Below are positions 42,101-50,462 of a stretch of DNA of 64,000 bases, piece after piece; position 1 is the first letter of the stretch, and every line of letters begins with the position of its first letter. The translations under genes and the position numbers were made by a program. This stretch comes from Agreia sp. PsM10 (GTDB taxonomy: Bacteria > Actinomycetota > Actinomycetes > Actinomycetales > Microbacteriaceae): positions 1-64,000 of the forward strand of contig NZ_JARUXC010000004.1 in NCBI RefSeq assembly GCF_030433855.1. The letters run 5' to 3'. The notes beneath the pieces were generated by a model that was not told the origin of the DNA, did not search any database, and saw only the letters and a program-made list of their open reading frames with translations.

Positions 42101-42238
42101 ACCGCTGATGGCGACAGGGGCGACGTCCTGCGTCACTCCGGCCGCGAATGCGGGAACGCTGGCGAAGGCGGGTGTTGCTGCGATGAAGAACGCCGTGGCT
42201 ATGGCCACGGCTCTCCACGGGCGCGCTGAGATGGACAA
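39110..42238 (-). CDS. giant secreted alpha/beta-hydrolase (esterase), LAXTG-anchored
   Basis: 1042 residues. Signal peptide 1-33; catalytic alpha/beta-hydrolase domain ~150-500 with VVIFLHGRHTSC (oxyanion) and nucleophile GHSRGGEG; distal beta domains including a TIG-like module (LTVTPASAVPGTPVVVTGAGF); Gly/Pro/Thr spacer; then LAATG, a membrane helix and YRRR. So it is a class E sortase substrate displayed on the wall. Start is TTG at 42238 with CAGGAG upstream; no ATG is suitable. Probable substrate is an extracellular ester or lipid. It stands alone and has its own terminator. Confidence 0.85.
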   Translation of the reverse strand: MSISARPWRAVAIATAFFIAATPAFASVPAFAAGVTQDVAPVAISGDDWTITEVPGGYEVTKTLAEPIEIRSDYPTLWADGVELGMATTSLDGLTLTVTTADDSVLAATSVSQGWSGSGDPAADDSAADRSGAASRQVNSLVAPTVAPVLDADPTASGPYAVERDDYNLGDEAVDLRDFNRKGEIRAAVFMPVGATGERPVVIFLHGRHTSCAGAIPQGAVARAWPCYPADPATGYAGQVDVESYLGYNDAATMLASQGYAVISISANAINALDGSLADDTGAAARAQLVMDHLSLLRQANAGTAVGLSASLTGKLDLDNVGLMGHSRGGEGVMRAALLNAEQGEPFGITSVLPLAPTDYTRMTVPGVTTAVVLPYCDGDVEDQMGQKYIDDSRHAYDDDVLRSSVLIMGTNHNYFNTAWTPGKYPVATSDDWSAMDRNQTDPTCGASAPTRLNADEQYAAGNAYIAGFFRLTLGDEQQFLPMFDGSDAKPTSAGRADVRVSATLPASNRVDITNFDTTDTTVQVVGAGTYATCESMSPLEVPATLPYCVTKLGFAQAPDYGFLSAPYGNGRATSVPSTPSMHFTYTAPASNTAAAGELRVVVPTDAADFSTHESLSFRVSPDDSVPVAGSTELTVTIVDGSGGSASVTASQFGDALTVLPGSTDPLRKVLLQQIAIPVESFVGADLADIRQVRFTAPRETGGVLLSDLTLQDAATVGTPELSTRPVASIPDVKVEEGAGVGSVDLPVVLSRAAEEASSVYVSAIGVRAANQVLPTMQKVDFAPGEQCKVVSVPVQGDSAASRSATTSFITNVTNTQQGVTIGDSFGKIIVREDDGVVTSAGLPADSVPPVGTQGDACAEALSGTGTLTVTPASAVPGTPVVVTGAGFRAGEAVDFVFHSEPVALGQLVSADGTVTFETVVPANAEFGAHEYTATGYGSARTLAAAFEVLDPDAPVTPTDPGTDPGTPGTDPGTPGTGSGSGSGDGGTSVPAGSGSTRDATSGDLAATGLQVTGWALAASVLLAGGILFVMYRRRAQALTRD

Positions 42239-42430
42239 GCTGCTCCTGAGGTGAGAGGGGTCGGGTGACCCTCCTCACGCTCCGATGCGCAGTTCCCCCG
42301 GTGCGGAGCGAGCAATCGGCCCGCCGGTGGGTCGACCACACACTATCCGGCAGATTCACAGCAAAAAGCGCGTGAAATCAGATCGAAACACGAAGTTAAC
42401 GAGAGGCTCGATCAGGGAGCGCCCCCGAGG

Positions 42431-42601
42431 TCAGAGACGGGGGCCGTCGCCCTCGAGCACCTCGGGGTCTTCGTCGTCGTCGACCTCGACACGCTCGTCC
42501 GGATCGATGGTCGTCGGCACGTCGAGCTCGTCGACCTCGAGGTCGACCTCCCGCTCGTCATCGGGGTCGGGCTCGAACAGGGGATCAGTCGTGCTGCTCA
42601 C
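42431..42601 (-). CDS. small very acidic protein
   Basis: 56 residues from GTG 42601 behind a strong GAGGAG. About 40 percent of residues are Asp or Glu (DPDDEREVDLEVDELDVP, ERVEVDDDEDPEVLEG). No cysteines and no hydrophobic segment. Likely a real short gene because of the ribosome site and GC-rich third positions, but its role is unknown. Confidence 0.6.
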   Translation of the reverse strand: MSSTTDPLFEPDPDDEREVDLEVDELDVPTTIDPDERVEVDDDEDPEVLEGDGPRL

Positions 42602-42724
42602 GGTGAGCTCCTCTCGTCGGTGCTTCCATCCTGCGCGCGCCGCCCCGAACCTCGCAAGAGGGCCGAACTGCGAGTGTGCAAGGCTGGATGCATCGATCGG
42701 CCGACTCGGAGAAGGAGACCAGAC

Positions 42725-42931
42725 ATGTATGACCCGCTCACATGGATTCTCATCGGACTCGTCGCGGTAGTCGTGATCGCGATCGTGGTGCTCGCGTCGA
42801 TCCGCGTTTCGCGGCGTCGTCGCCTCGCGAGAGAACTGGGCGAGAGCGAGACGCTCGGGGAGTCGGAGCCCGACACCAGCGTGATCGGCGATCGCAGCGA
42901 CATCCTGCACCGCGCCAGGCGTCGATTCTGA
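42725..42931 (+). CDS. small single-pass membrane protein
   Basis: 68 residues: an N-terminal membrane helix (LTWILIGLVAVVVIAIVVLASI), then RVSRRRR and an acidic/basic cytoplasmic tail. GGAGAAGGAGACC is a good ribosome site 6-18 bases upstream of the ATG. Function unknown. It ends just before a degenerate hairpin of the 15277 type. Confidence 0.65.
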   Translation: MYDPLTWILIGLVAVVVIAIVVLASIRVSRRRRLARELGESETLGESEPDTSVIGDRSDILHRARRRF

Positions 42932-42946
42932 TCGCACGCCAGCGAA

Positions 42947-43005
42947 CGCGGGAGTTCGCGTCGAGCGCGCCGGTGAAACCACCGCGCAGGGCGCGAAGTA
43001 CCGCG
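42947..43005. repeat. degenerate cruciform hairpin between convergent genes
   Basis: CGCGGGAGTTCGCG (42947-42960) and CGCGAAGTACCGCG (42992-43005) pair at 11 of 14 positions around an inner GGTG-AAAC-CACC hairpin with flanking CGAGCGC and GCGC. The architecture and several inner blocks match the perfect element at 15277-15335, and both lie between convergent genes. Confidence 0.45.
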
Positions 43006-43033
43006 CTCGACACTCGACGACGCCGAGAGTCGG

Positions 43034-43837
43034 TCAGGTGACGTCGCGGCGCCAGCTCGTGAACCAGCCGAGCACGCTCACCAGAACGGCGATGCCGAGA
43101 AGCACGAGGCCTCCTTGCCACCACTCGAGCATCAGAGGATCGGCCCCGGCCAGCTGGTATGCGCTCTGCCCCACGAGCGCGTCGCTTGCGGCGCCGGGAA
43201 GGAAGCGGCCGACCTGAGCGGTCCAGTCGGTGATGCCCGAGGCCAGGCGCAGAAGCGGCTCGACGAACTGGGTGAACGCCAGCACGATCACGATGGCGGC
43301 GACCTGGCTGGGCACGAGCACGCCGAGGGCGACGCCGATGGTGGACCAGAGTGCCATGGCGATGATCGAGCGGCCGATCAGCTGCCAGGTCGCCGGATCG
43401 GCGAGCAGCGGATCGATGCCGAAGATCGCCAGCACGGCTCCGCCCGCTCCGACCGACGCGACGAGCGCGAGCACGCCGTAGAGAGCGCCGGCGCCGGTGA
43501 GAGCAAGCAGCTTGGCGACGAGAACCCTGCCCCGACGCGGGGTGGCGAGGAAGGTCGGTGTGAGCGTCTGGTGCCGGAACTCGTTCGTGGTGGCCAGCGC
43601 CCCGAGCAGAACGGCGAACACATAGCCGAGCGACGGCCCGAAGCTGTAGACGAGCCGCACGAGCGCGTCGTTGGCCAGGGGTGTGCTCGTGGGAGTTCCG
43701 AGCGAGCCGAACAGCGCCGCGAGTCCGCCCGCGCACACGGCGATGTAGGCGACCATGATGATGGCGAGGATCCACCACAGGCGAGTGGACGTGATCTTGG
43801 TGACCTCCGAGCTGAGGGCTCCGCCGAAACTGCTCAC
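43034..43837 (-). CDS. ABC-2 type transporter permease
   Basis: 267 residues, six membrane helices of the ABC-2 family. The N-terminal VTKITSTRLWWILAIIM and the cytoplasmic EFRHQTLTPTFLATPRRGRVLVAK are the typical entry helix and loop. The start GTG overlaps the stop of the ATPase gene. With the ATPase it forms an exporter, most likely for a drug, peptide or lipid-like substrate. Confidence 0.88.
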   Translation of the reverse strand: MSSFGGALSSEVTKITSTRLWWILAIIMVAYIAVCAGGLAALFGSLGTPTSTPLANDALVRLVYSFGPSLGYVFAVLLGALATTNEFRHQTLTPTFLATPRRGRVLVAKLLALTGAGALYGVLALVASVGAGGAVLAIFGIDPLLADPATWQLIGRSIIAMALWSTIGVALGVLVPSQVAAIVIVLAFTQFVEPLLRLASGITDWTAQVGRFLPGAASDALVGQSAYQLAGADPLMLEWWQGGLVLLGIAVLVSVLGWFTSWRRDVT

Positions 43838-44736
43838 AGCGCGCCCTCCTCTCCGACGAGGTGCAGGAAGCTCTCTTCGAGACCCACCCGCTTCTGCGAC
43901 AGGGCCGTCACGGCGATGCCTGCGGCGAAGGCGATGCGCCCCACCTCGGCGGCCTCCGCGTCGGCCACGAGAACGCCGCCGCGCAGCGGGCTCACGGTGT
44001 AGCCGGCCGCCTCGAGTGCCGCGGCCAGGACCTGGCGATCCGTCGCATCCACGATGACCTGCTTCTGCTCGCTCTGATCGAGGCTGGCGAGCGAACCCCG
44101 GTGGATGAGCTTGCCGTGCGACACGATGACGACCTCGTCGACGCTCTGCTGCACCTCGCTGAGCAGGTGCGACGAGATGAGCACGGTGCGCCCCTCGTCG
44201 GCGAGTTCGCGAAGGAGCAGGCGGATCCACTTGATGCCCTCTGGATCGAGGCCGTTGATGGGCTCGTCGAGTACGAGAACGCGGGGGTCGCCGAGCAGCG
44301 CGAACGCGAGCCCGAGTCGCTGACGCATGCCGAGCGAGTAGCCGCCGACGCGGCGATCGCCGTAGGCGCCGAGGCCTACCCTGTGCAGAACGAGCTGCAC
44401 GCGCTCGCGGTCGATTCCCGCGGCCTGGGCGTAGGTGCGCAGGTGATTCGCGGCGCTGCGCCCGGGATGGAAGCTGGCCGCCTCGAGTGCGGAACCGACG
44501 GTGGCCAGGGGCGACGGCAGGTCGCGGTACGCGGTTCCGCCGAAGGTCGCAGAGCCCGACGTCGGCCGCACGAGACCCAGCAGCATGCGCAGGGTCGTGG
44601 TCTTGCCCGCGCCGTTCGGGCCGAGGAAACCGGTGACCTGCCCCGGCTCGACCGTGAACGACAGATCGGAGACCGCCTGCACCTGCCCGAAGGTCTTCGT
44701 GAGGCTGGTGAACTCGATCGTCACGCCCGTGGTCAT
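43834..44736 (-). CDS. ABC transporter ATP-binding protein
   Basis: 300 residues. Walker A GPNGAGKTT, signature YSLGMRQRLGLAFALL, Walker B VLVLDEPINGLDPEGI, and a DrrA-like C-terminal regulatory region. Encoded before its ABC-2 permease with a four-base overlap. Divergent from a PfkB kinase gene. Confidence 0.93.
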   Translation of the reverse strand: MTTGVTIEFTSLTKTFGQVQAVSDLSFTVEPGQVTGFLGPNGAGKTTTLRMLLGLVRPTSGSATFGGTAYRDLPSPLATVGSALEAASFHPGRSAANHLRTYAQAAGIDRERVQLVLHRVGLGAYGDRRVGGYSLGMRQRLGLAFALLGDPRVLVLDEPINGLDPEGIKWIRLLLRELADEGRTVLISSHLLSEVQQSVDEVVIVSHGKLIHRGSLASLDQSEQKQVIVDATDRQVLAAALEAAGYTVSPLRGGVLVADAEAAEVGRIAFAAGIAVTALSQKRVGLEESFLHLVGEEGAL

Positions 44737-44866
44737 AGTCGGACTTCTGCGCGCGGGCGTGGATCGAATAGTCGAGGCATCGACACCACCCTATTCGGGT
44801 GCGCGTGAGAAGTCACCGGTAATAGAGTGTGCATCCAGAGGCTTGTCGAACGAGAAGGTGCACGCG

Positions 44867-45790
44867 ATGGTGGATGCGACGGGTTCCGTTGTGGTGATCG
44901 GCGACGCTCTCATAGACGAGTTCCGCACGCCCGAGGGCTCCGAGGATTTCGTCGGCGGCGCGGCCCTGAACGTGGCCGTCGGACTGGCCCGTCTGGGCGT
45001 CGCGACAACGCTCGTGGCGATGGTCGGAGACGACTCCGACGGCGAGAAGATCCGTACCTTCCTGAGCGAGTACGGCGTCGAACTCATCGCCACGCCGAGC
45101 CCACGCGGCACGGCCCGCGCCATCTCGGACCGAACAGACGGGGAGCCCCGCTACAGCTTCAACGAGGCATCGGTCGAGCGCTTCATCGAGTTCGACGGCC
45201 GGGTGCGCCTCGCGATCGATGCGGCGCCGTTCGTGGTCGTGAGCTGCCTGCGCTTCGACTCGGCCGAGCAGGTCGAGCTGCTCTTCAGCGCCGTCTCGGA
45301 TCCGCAGACCCGGCTGCTGATCGACCCCAATCCGCGAGAGGGCATGCTGCACTCCGCCCACGACTTCGTGGCCAATTTCGAGCGCGTCGCGTCGACGGCC
45401 CTGCTCGTGAAGGTCGGCGACGAAGACGCGGCGCTGCTCTACAACGCGTCGCTTCCGATGCTCACAGAGGGGCTCATGGCGACCGGCTCGCAGACGGTGC
45501 TGTCGACGGCGGGGCGCGACGGCGCATCCATCGCCACCGCGTCGGGAATCCTGGTGCACCAGCCCATCACGCTGATGTCGGAGCCGGTGGTCGACACGAT
45601 GGGCGCAGGCGACTCCACCCTGGCGAGCGTCGCGGCCAGTCTCGTCGAGGCGCGCGCTCAGGGCGGGCTGCCCGAGACCGTCGACGAGTGGCAGGCGGTT
45701 CTCGAGCGCGCCATGGCCGTGGCGGCCGCGACCTGCCGCACGAAAGGCGCGCTGCTGCAGCTGCCTCCGTCTGCAACGCTCCCGGTGTAG
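44867..45790 (+). CDS. PfkB-family carbohydrate kinase
   Basis: 307 residues. N-terminal GDALIDEFRTPEG and FVGGAALNVAVGLARLG are PfkB signature 1; VVDTMGAGDSTLASVAASL carries the anion hole and catalytic aspartate (signature 2). The substrate is probably a sugar such as fructose or ribose. ATG 44867 follows GAGAAGG; a GTG three codons upstream is possible. The following LssY-like gene starts 3 bp after the stop. Confidence 0.9.
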   Translation: MVDATGSVVVIGDALIDEFRTPEGSEDFVGGAALNVAVGLARLGVATTLVAMVGDDSDGEKIRTFLSEYGVELIATPSPRGTARAISDRTDGEPRYSFNEASVERFIEFDGRVRLAIDAAPFVVVSCLRFDSAEQVELLFSAVSDPQTRLLIDPNPREGMLHSAHDFVANFERVASTALLVKVGDEDAALLYNASLPMLTEGLMATGSQTVLSTAGRDGASIATASGILVHQPITLMSEPVVDTMGAGDSTLASVAASLVEARAQGGLPETVDEWQAVLERAMAVAAATCRTKGALLQLPPSATLPV

Positions 45791-45792
45791 CC

Positions 45793-46674
45793 GTGTCGAC
45801 GCCGCTCGACGAGCTCGAGGCCGACGAGCCCGACGCGCATCCGGATGCCGTGCGCCAGCGCATCGGCGTCGTGCGCCTGGTCGACCGTGCCTTCTTCGTG
45901 TTCGGCACCGTGGCGACCGGATGGCTCGGCTACCTGCTCGTGACCGAGTCGTTCACCCGCGGCTGGCAGAACCTCTGGTTCATCGTGATCTTCTGGGCCG
46001 TGCTGGCCTACCTGCTGCTGCCGCGCATCCACACCCTGCTCACCGTGATCTACGTGCCCGACTACTTCATCGGCCGGGCCCGCACCCGCGAGGGCCTGCT
46101 CGGCGACCCCGTGAACCTGTCGCTGTTCGGCAGCGCCGAGCAGGTGCACGCCGCGATGGAGGCGGCCGGCTGGACGCGCGCCGACGAGGTGAGCCTGACC
46201 TCCGGCTGGCGCATCGTGATGTCGACGATCATGCGCCGCAGCTACTCGGATGCGCCGGTGAGCCCGCTCTACCTGTTCGGCAACATCCAGGACTTCACCT
46301 ACCAGCAGGAGGTCGCGGGCAATCCTGCGCAGCGGCACCACGTGCGCTTCTGGCGGGCACCGGAGGGCTGGCTGCTGCCAGGTGGAATCCCGACGCAGTG
46401 GCTGGCGGCCGGCACCTACGACCGCAGTGTGGGCCTGTCTCTGTTCACCCTGCAGGTCACGCACAAGATCGACGCCGACACCGACGTGGAACGCGACCAC
46501 ATCGTGTCGACCGTCACGGCGGCCAACCCTGCCGCGGTCGTGACCGTCATCCGCAATTTCTCGACCGGGTACCACGCCGTGAACGGCGGGGGCGACGCCA
46601 TCGCGACGGATGGCGACCTTCCGCAGATCGACCTGCGGGCGCTGCCCGTCACGCCGGCGGGGGCCGCGTCGTGA
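45793..46674 (+). CDS. LssY C-terminal domain-containing membrane protein
   Basis: 293 residues. Two membrane helices (FFVFGTVATGWLGYLLV; LWFIVIFWAVLAYLLL) precede a cytoplasmic LssY-C-like domain with DPVNLSLFGSAEQVHAAMEAAGW, SPLYLFGNIQDFTYQQEV and RHHVRFWRAP. The GTG starts just after the kinase stop, and the end overlaps the next GTG. Function of the domain is not established. Confidence 0.8.
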   Translation: MSTPLDELEADEPDAHPDAVRQRIGVVRLVDRAFFVFGTVATGWLGYLLVTESFTRGWQNLWFIVIFWAVLAYLLLPRIHTLLTVIYVPDYFIGRARTREGLLGDPVNLSLFGSAEQVHAAMEAAGWTRADEVSLTSGWRIVMSTIMRRSYSDAPVSPLYLFGNIQDFTYQQEVAGNPAQRHHVRFWRAPEGWLLPGGIPTQWLAAGTYDRSVGLSLFTLQVTHKIDADTDVERDHIVSTVTAANPAAVVTVIRNFSTGYHAVNGGGDAIATDGDLPQIDLRALPVTPAGAAS

Positions 46675-47213
46675 AGCGGCCCATCTCGATCTATCTCGGC
46701 GTGCTGATGATCCTGCTGCGCACGGTGACGACCGTGGTCACGGCCGTGAACATCGCCCTCGACTGGAAGCAGGTCGACATCTCGCTCGACGCGGGCACCA
46801 GCGCCGACATGGCCGCCCTGTCGGGAGCCCTGCTCGTGGCTCTGATGATCTTCTTCGGCGTGGCCGTGGTCATCGACCTGTCGGTCGCGGCACTGATCTT
46901 CAGGGGGAGCAACCGCGCCCGGTTCGTGGCGATGATCCTGGCCACCGTGCTCGTGCTGGGCTCGGCCGTCGACTTCTTCGCAGACGGCACGTCGTTCACG
47001 CTCGAGAACGGAGGCCTCGTGGGCCTCTCGCTCGACATCCTCGTTCTGGTCGCCCTCTCCGATTCGGATGCGCGCGACTTCACGACCGGCAACTCCAACA
47101 CGCGCAGCGACGCCCGACGCGCCAGACGAACGCTGCGTCGACGAACGGCGAAACGAGCGGCAAAACAGGTAGTCGCTACTCACGCGGCCGCGCCCTCCCC
47201 GGGAGATTCTTGA
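46671..47213 (+). CDS. hypothetical membrane protein
   Basis: 180 residues from a GTG overlapping the LssY-like stop (GTGA). Four hydrophobic segments (ISIYLGVLMILLRTVTTVVTAV; ALLVALMIFFGVAVVIDLSVA; FVAMILATVLVLGSAVDFFA; VGLSLDILVLVALSD) and a very basic tail (RRARRTLRRRTAKRAAK). It is the partner of the LssY-like protein by context; no family named. Confidence 0.7.
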   Translation: MKRPISIYLGVLMILLRTVTTVVTAVNIALDWKQVDISLDAGTSADMAALSGALLVALMIFFGVAVVIDLSVAALIFRGSNRARFVAMILATVLVLGSAVDFFADGTSFTLENGGLVGLSLDILVLVALSDSDARDFTTGNSNTRSDARRARRTLRRRTAKRAAKQVVATHAAAPSPGDS

Positions 47214-47216
47214 CTC

Positions 47217-47573
47217 ATGAACACGATGTACGAGCAGATCGGCGGCCACGAGACACTCCGGGTGGTGGTGGCCGTCTTCTACAAACGGGTGCTGCGTGAC
47301 CCGCTGCTCGCGCCGCTGTTCGAGGGGTACGACCTCGACAGGCTTCGCGCCCACCAGGCGGCTTTTCTCGCCACGGTGCTCGATGGCCCGGATGTCTTCA
47401 CCGGCCGCTCGCTGAACGTCGCGCACGCGGGCCTCGGCATCACCGACGCCGCATTCGACGCGCTGATCGCCATCCTGGCCGAGTCGCTCTCCGATGCGGG
47501 AGTCGACGCGGAGGCGGCCTCGCGCCTCACGGACTCCGCCGCCTCCTTCCGCGGCGCCATCGTGGGCGCCTGA
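47217..47573 (+). CDS. group I truncated hemoglobin
   Basis: 118 residues. MYEQIGGHETLRVVVAVFYKRVLRDPLLAPLF is the A/B/E helix pattern of TrbN-type globins; the proximal histidine is in NVAHAGLGI. These bind O2 or NO for NO detoxification. It begins four bases after the membrane protein gene and is convergent with the LuxR regulator. It would use heme from the pathway in this window. Confidence 0.92.
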   Translation: MNTMYEQIGGHETLRVVVAVFYKRVLRDPLLAPLFEGYDLDRLRAHQAAFLATVLDGPDVFTGRSLNVAHAGLGITDAAFDALIAILAESLSDAGVDAEAASRLTDSAASFRGAIVGA

Positions 47574-47606
47574 GGTCTGCGTCGCCTCCGGCCTGGGTAG
47601 TGGGCC

Positions 47607-50219
47607 CTACGCCCCCTGCTTGCGCAGCTCCCGTCGACCGGAGATGCCGAGCTTGCCGTAGCTCGACTGCAGGTGGTTGTCGACCGTTCGGGCAGACAGG
47701 AAGAGCGCGGTGGCGATCTCCTGACTTGTGAGCCCCTCTGACGCGAGTTCGACGATCTCGCGCTCGCGTTTGGTGAGCACGTCTTCGACCTGAGCGCGCT
47801 GCAGCACCGGCGTGTGCGCCCCGACGCAGTTCGTGGCCAGGGCTGTGGAGCGGTGGAACAGGGCGAGCGAGGCCTGATTGTTGCCGGCGGAGCGGGCGGC
47901 GGCGCCGGCCTGGGCGAACGCCTCGGCGGCGAAGAGCTCGGCCCCGAGGCGGAGCCACTCCTCCGCCGCCTCGGCGAGGGCATCCGACGAGTTGCGGGCC
48001 AGGGCGCGGGCGTAGCGCGCTCGCGTGTGGAACAGCGTGCTGTCACCCCGCGCGGCCAACGCCTCGAGTCGTGGCGCCGCGGCATCCGCCCCGCCGATGC
48101 GCGCGACGTGGTGCAGAACGGCCGAGGCGAGATAGAGGGTGCCGCTCGATTCGTAGTGGTCGGCCAGGCGGCTGAGCGAGCGGATCGCCGCCTTCTCGTC
48201 GCCGCGGGCCGCGAGGATGAGACCCCGCGCGACCTGTGCGTGCAGATTGCCCTCGGAGCTGCTGTCGACCAGAGTGCGGAGTATCGAGTCGGCCTCGTCG
48301 AGGCGGCCGGCGTACACCAGGGCCACGGCCAGGCTGCCCCGGCTCACGCGCAGCAGATTGCGCGGGCCGAGCGCCTCGGCGCCGCCGACCGCGTCGCTGA
48401 TCCAGCGGATGGCGGAGTCGATCTGCCCCAGCTCGAGCAGGGCGTGCCCGAGCAGGAGCTCGGCGTAGCGGGTCGAGATCTCGTCGTCGTGCTGGATCGA
48501 CTCGTACAGCGCCCCGATCGCGTACTCGTGGGCGAGGGTTCCCGAGCCGGCCACGATGGTGGCGGATGCCGCCGTGAACAGCGCGAAGGCGCGGTCGAGA
48601 CCCGACGGGATGGCGGCGAGGATCGCATCGACCTCGCGCTGCGAATCGGTGAGGCGGCCGACGGCTGCGAGCGGCATGGCCGCAGCCATCGCGAGCTGCA
48701 CCCGCTGGGCCGGGTCGTGTGCGGGCACGCCGAGATGCGGCTCCACGATGGCGAGCGCGTCGCCCGCGCGTTCGATGGTGAAGAGGATCATCGCCCGGCG
48801 GAGCGCCAGCATGTCGGCGAAGGCCGGAAGCTGCGACTCGGCCTGCTGCAGCAGACTCATGGCCTCGTCGGTTCCCCCGGGCCGGTCGTGGCGGATCAGC
48901 GCGCGCGTCATGACGATCTGGGCGGTCAACAGCTCGTTCGTCGGGGTCTCCGCGTCGACCACGGCGGCCCGCTCGGCGGTGCTGAACGCCTGCTCCGCCT
49001 GGCCCATGCGCCTCTGCGCGTCGGCAAGGATGAGATAGGGCGCCGCCCCCGCGTATCCGGCGGCGATCGCTGCGCGCGACAGCGTCGCCGCCTGCGCATG
49101 GTCATGCGTGAGCTGGGCGAGGCGCGCGCCGTCGGCCAGCAGCTCGGGCTCCGACGGATGCCCGGCGCCGAGTCGCCAGACGGCGACCCGCAGGGCGTCT
49201 TCGGGGCCGTGCGAGGCGAGTTCGGCGATGTCGGCCTGCTCGAGCAGGATGTCTTCGACGCGCAGCAGAGACAACGATGCCTTCGTGAGCAGCTCGTACT
49301 GCGGCAGGGCGAGAGCCGCCACCAGAACGCCTCGCTCGTCGCGCACGACGATCAGGCCGTCGGCCTCGAGCCCGCGCAGCGCGTCGCGGGCGCCGGGCAT
49401 GGTGAGCTCGCTAACGGGAAGAACGACGCACACCGCGAGCCTCTCGACCACATCGCGCTGCACCGCGGTCAGCCCCGCGAGGCGTTGCCCGATCAGCTGC
49501 TGGAGGGCATCGGTGCCCACGGCTTCGCCGAGCAGTTGCCAGACGCCCCCGACGACGACGAGCGACGAGGCGGCGACCGCCCCGCGCGTCAGCTCTCGCA
49601 GAACGAGCGGGTTGCCGCCGGCGGCACGGGCCAACGATTCGACGGAGCGGCGGGCCACCGGTCCGCCGACGAGGTCGGAGATGATCGTGCCGCAGTCGTC
49701 GGCCGACAGGGGTGCGAGATCGACCCGACGCGCCGTGTCCTGGCTCCACATCTGCAGCAGCGCATCCGGAACCGGCGCGCCCTCGCCGACCGTCGCCAGC
49801 AGTTTGGCGACGCCCGAATCGACCAGCTGGCTCACCACCGAGACCGACAACGCGTCCATCGACGAGATGTCGTCGATCACCAGCAGGATGCGGCCGGACC
49901 CCGTGAGCGAGCGTAGGCGTGCCGTCGCGAAGTTGAGAAGGGCGATCGGGTCGCCCGATACGGCGAGGAAGTTGGCGTTCTGGCCCGCGAACAGCGGCGC
50001 CAGGCCGCCGAGCGGGAGGCTCGACAGGCTGGAGCGGGCCGCGAGCCTCACCGTGGACCAGGCCTGGCCGTCGAGCGCTCTGGCGATCTCTGCGGCGAGG
50101 CTGGTCTTGCCCACACCGGATGGACCGTGCACCGTGACGGCCCGGAGCTCGGTGGCGGCCAGGGCGGCGACGACGGAGTCGACGAGCGCGTCGCGACCCC
50201 GCAGCTGCAGTCCCTCCAT
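47607..50219 (-). CDS. large ATP-binding LuxR-family (LAL-like) regulator
   Basis: 870 residues. Walker A at ~32-40 (GPSGVGKTS), Walker B ILLVIDDISSMD, a long helical TPR-like middle, and a C-terminal LuxR HTH (LTKREREIVELASEGLTSQEIATALFLSARTVDNHL). The ATG at 50219 behind GGGGGAAAG is chosen. The size and order are those of LAL/MalT-type activators, which respond to small ligands. It is divergent from an LAXTG surface-protein gene, 243 bp away, a possible target. Confidence 0.9.
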   Translation of the reverse strand: MEGLQLRGRDALVDSVVAALAATELRAVTVHGPSGVGKTSLAAEIARALDGQAWSTVRLAARSSLSSLPLGGLAPLFAGQNANFLAVSGDPIALLNFATARLRSLTGSGRILLVIDDISSMDALSVSVVSQLVDSGVAKLLATVGEGAPVPDALLQMWSQDTARRVDLAPLSADDCGTIISDLVGGPVARRSVESLARAAGGNPLVLRELTRGAVAASSLVVVGGVWQLLGEAVGTDALQQLIGQRLAGLTAVQRDVVERLAVCVVLPVSELTMPGARDALRGLEADGLIVVRDERGVLVAALALPQYELLTKASLSLLRVEDILLEQADIAELASHGPEDALRVAVWRLGAGHPSEPELLADGARLAQLTHDHAQAATLSRAAIAAGYAGAAPYLILADAQRRMGQAEQAFSTAERAAVVDAETPTNELLTAQIVMTRALIRHDRPGGTDEAMSLLQQAESQLPAFADMLALRRAMILFTIERAGDALAIVEPHLGVPAHDPAQRVQLAMAAAMPLAAVGRLTDSQREVDAILAAIPSGLDRAFALFTAASATIVAGSGTLAHEYAIGALYESIQHDDEISTRYAELLLGHALLELGQIDSAIRWISDAVGGAEALGPRNLLRVSRGSLAVALVYAGRLDEADSILRTLVDSSSEGNLHAQVARGLILAARGDEKAAIRSLSRLADHYESSGTLYLASAVLHHVARIGGADAAAPRLEALAARGDSTLFHTRARYARALARNSSDALAEAAEEWLRLGAELFAAEAFAQAGAAARSAGNNQASLALFHRSTALATNCVGAHTPVLQRAQVEDVLTKREREIVELASEGLTSQEIATALFLSARTVDNHLQSSYGKLGISGRRELRKQGA

Positions 50220-50462
50220 CTTTCCCCCGAACCCCGCACAGTGACGTCCGTCGACCACACGACGGCTCCGTTCGAACACAGTGTAGGGCTTGCCGTCCAC
50301 GACGGGAATAGACCGGCGCAGCGCTGCTACTTACCCGCGGCAGGGCGGGCTCGATCACGAGCTGAGTAATCGGTACCCATGCCGCAGGAGCGCCGGGTCG
50401 GCAGAGTCGGTCGAGTCGCAATCACGACTCCACACTCCCTCTCGTAGAAAGCAGTTCTCGAC

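Noticed and set aside
42431-42982. 183-codon extension of the small acidic protein
   Set aside because: The upstream part is antisense to the small membrane protein gene at 42725, while a GTG with strong GAGGAG lies directly before the acidic sequence.
47814-49916. 700-codon rightward open frame opposite the LuxR-type regulator
   Set aside because: The opposite strand has a clear ATPase-HTH protein; this frame is compositional shadow.
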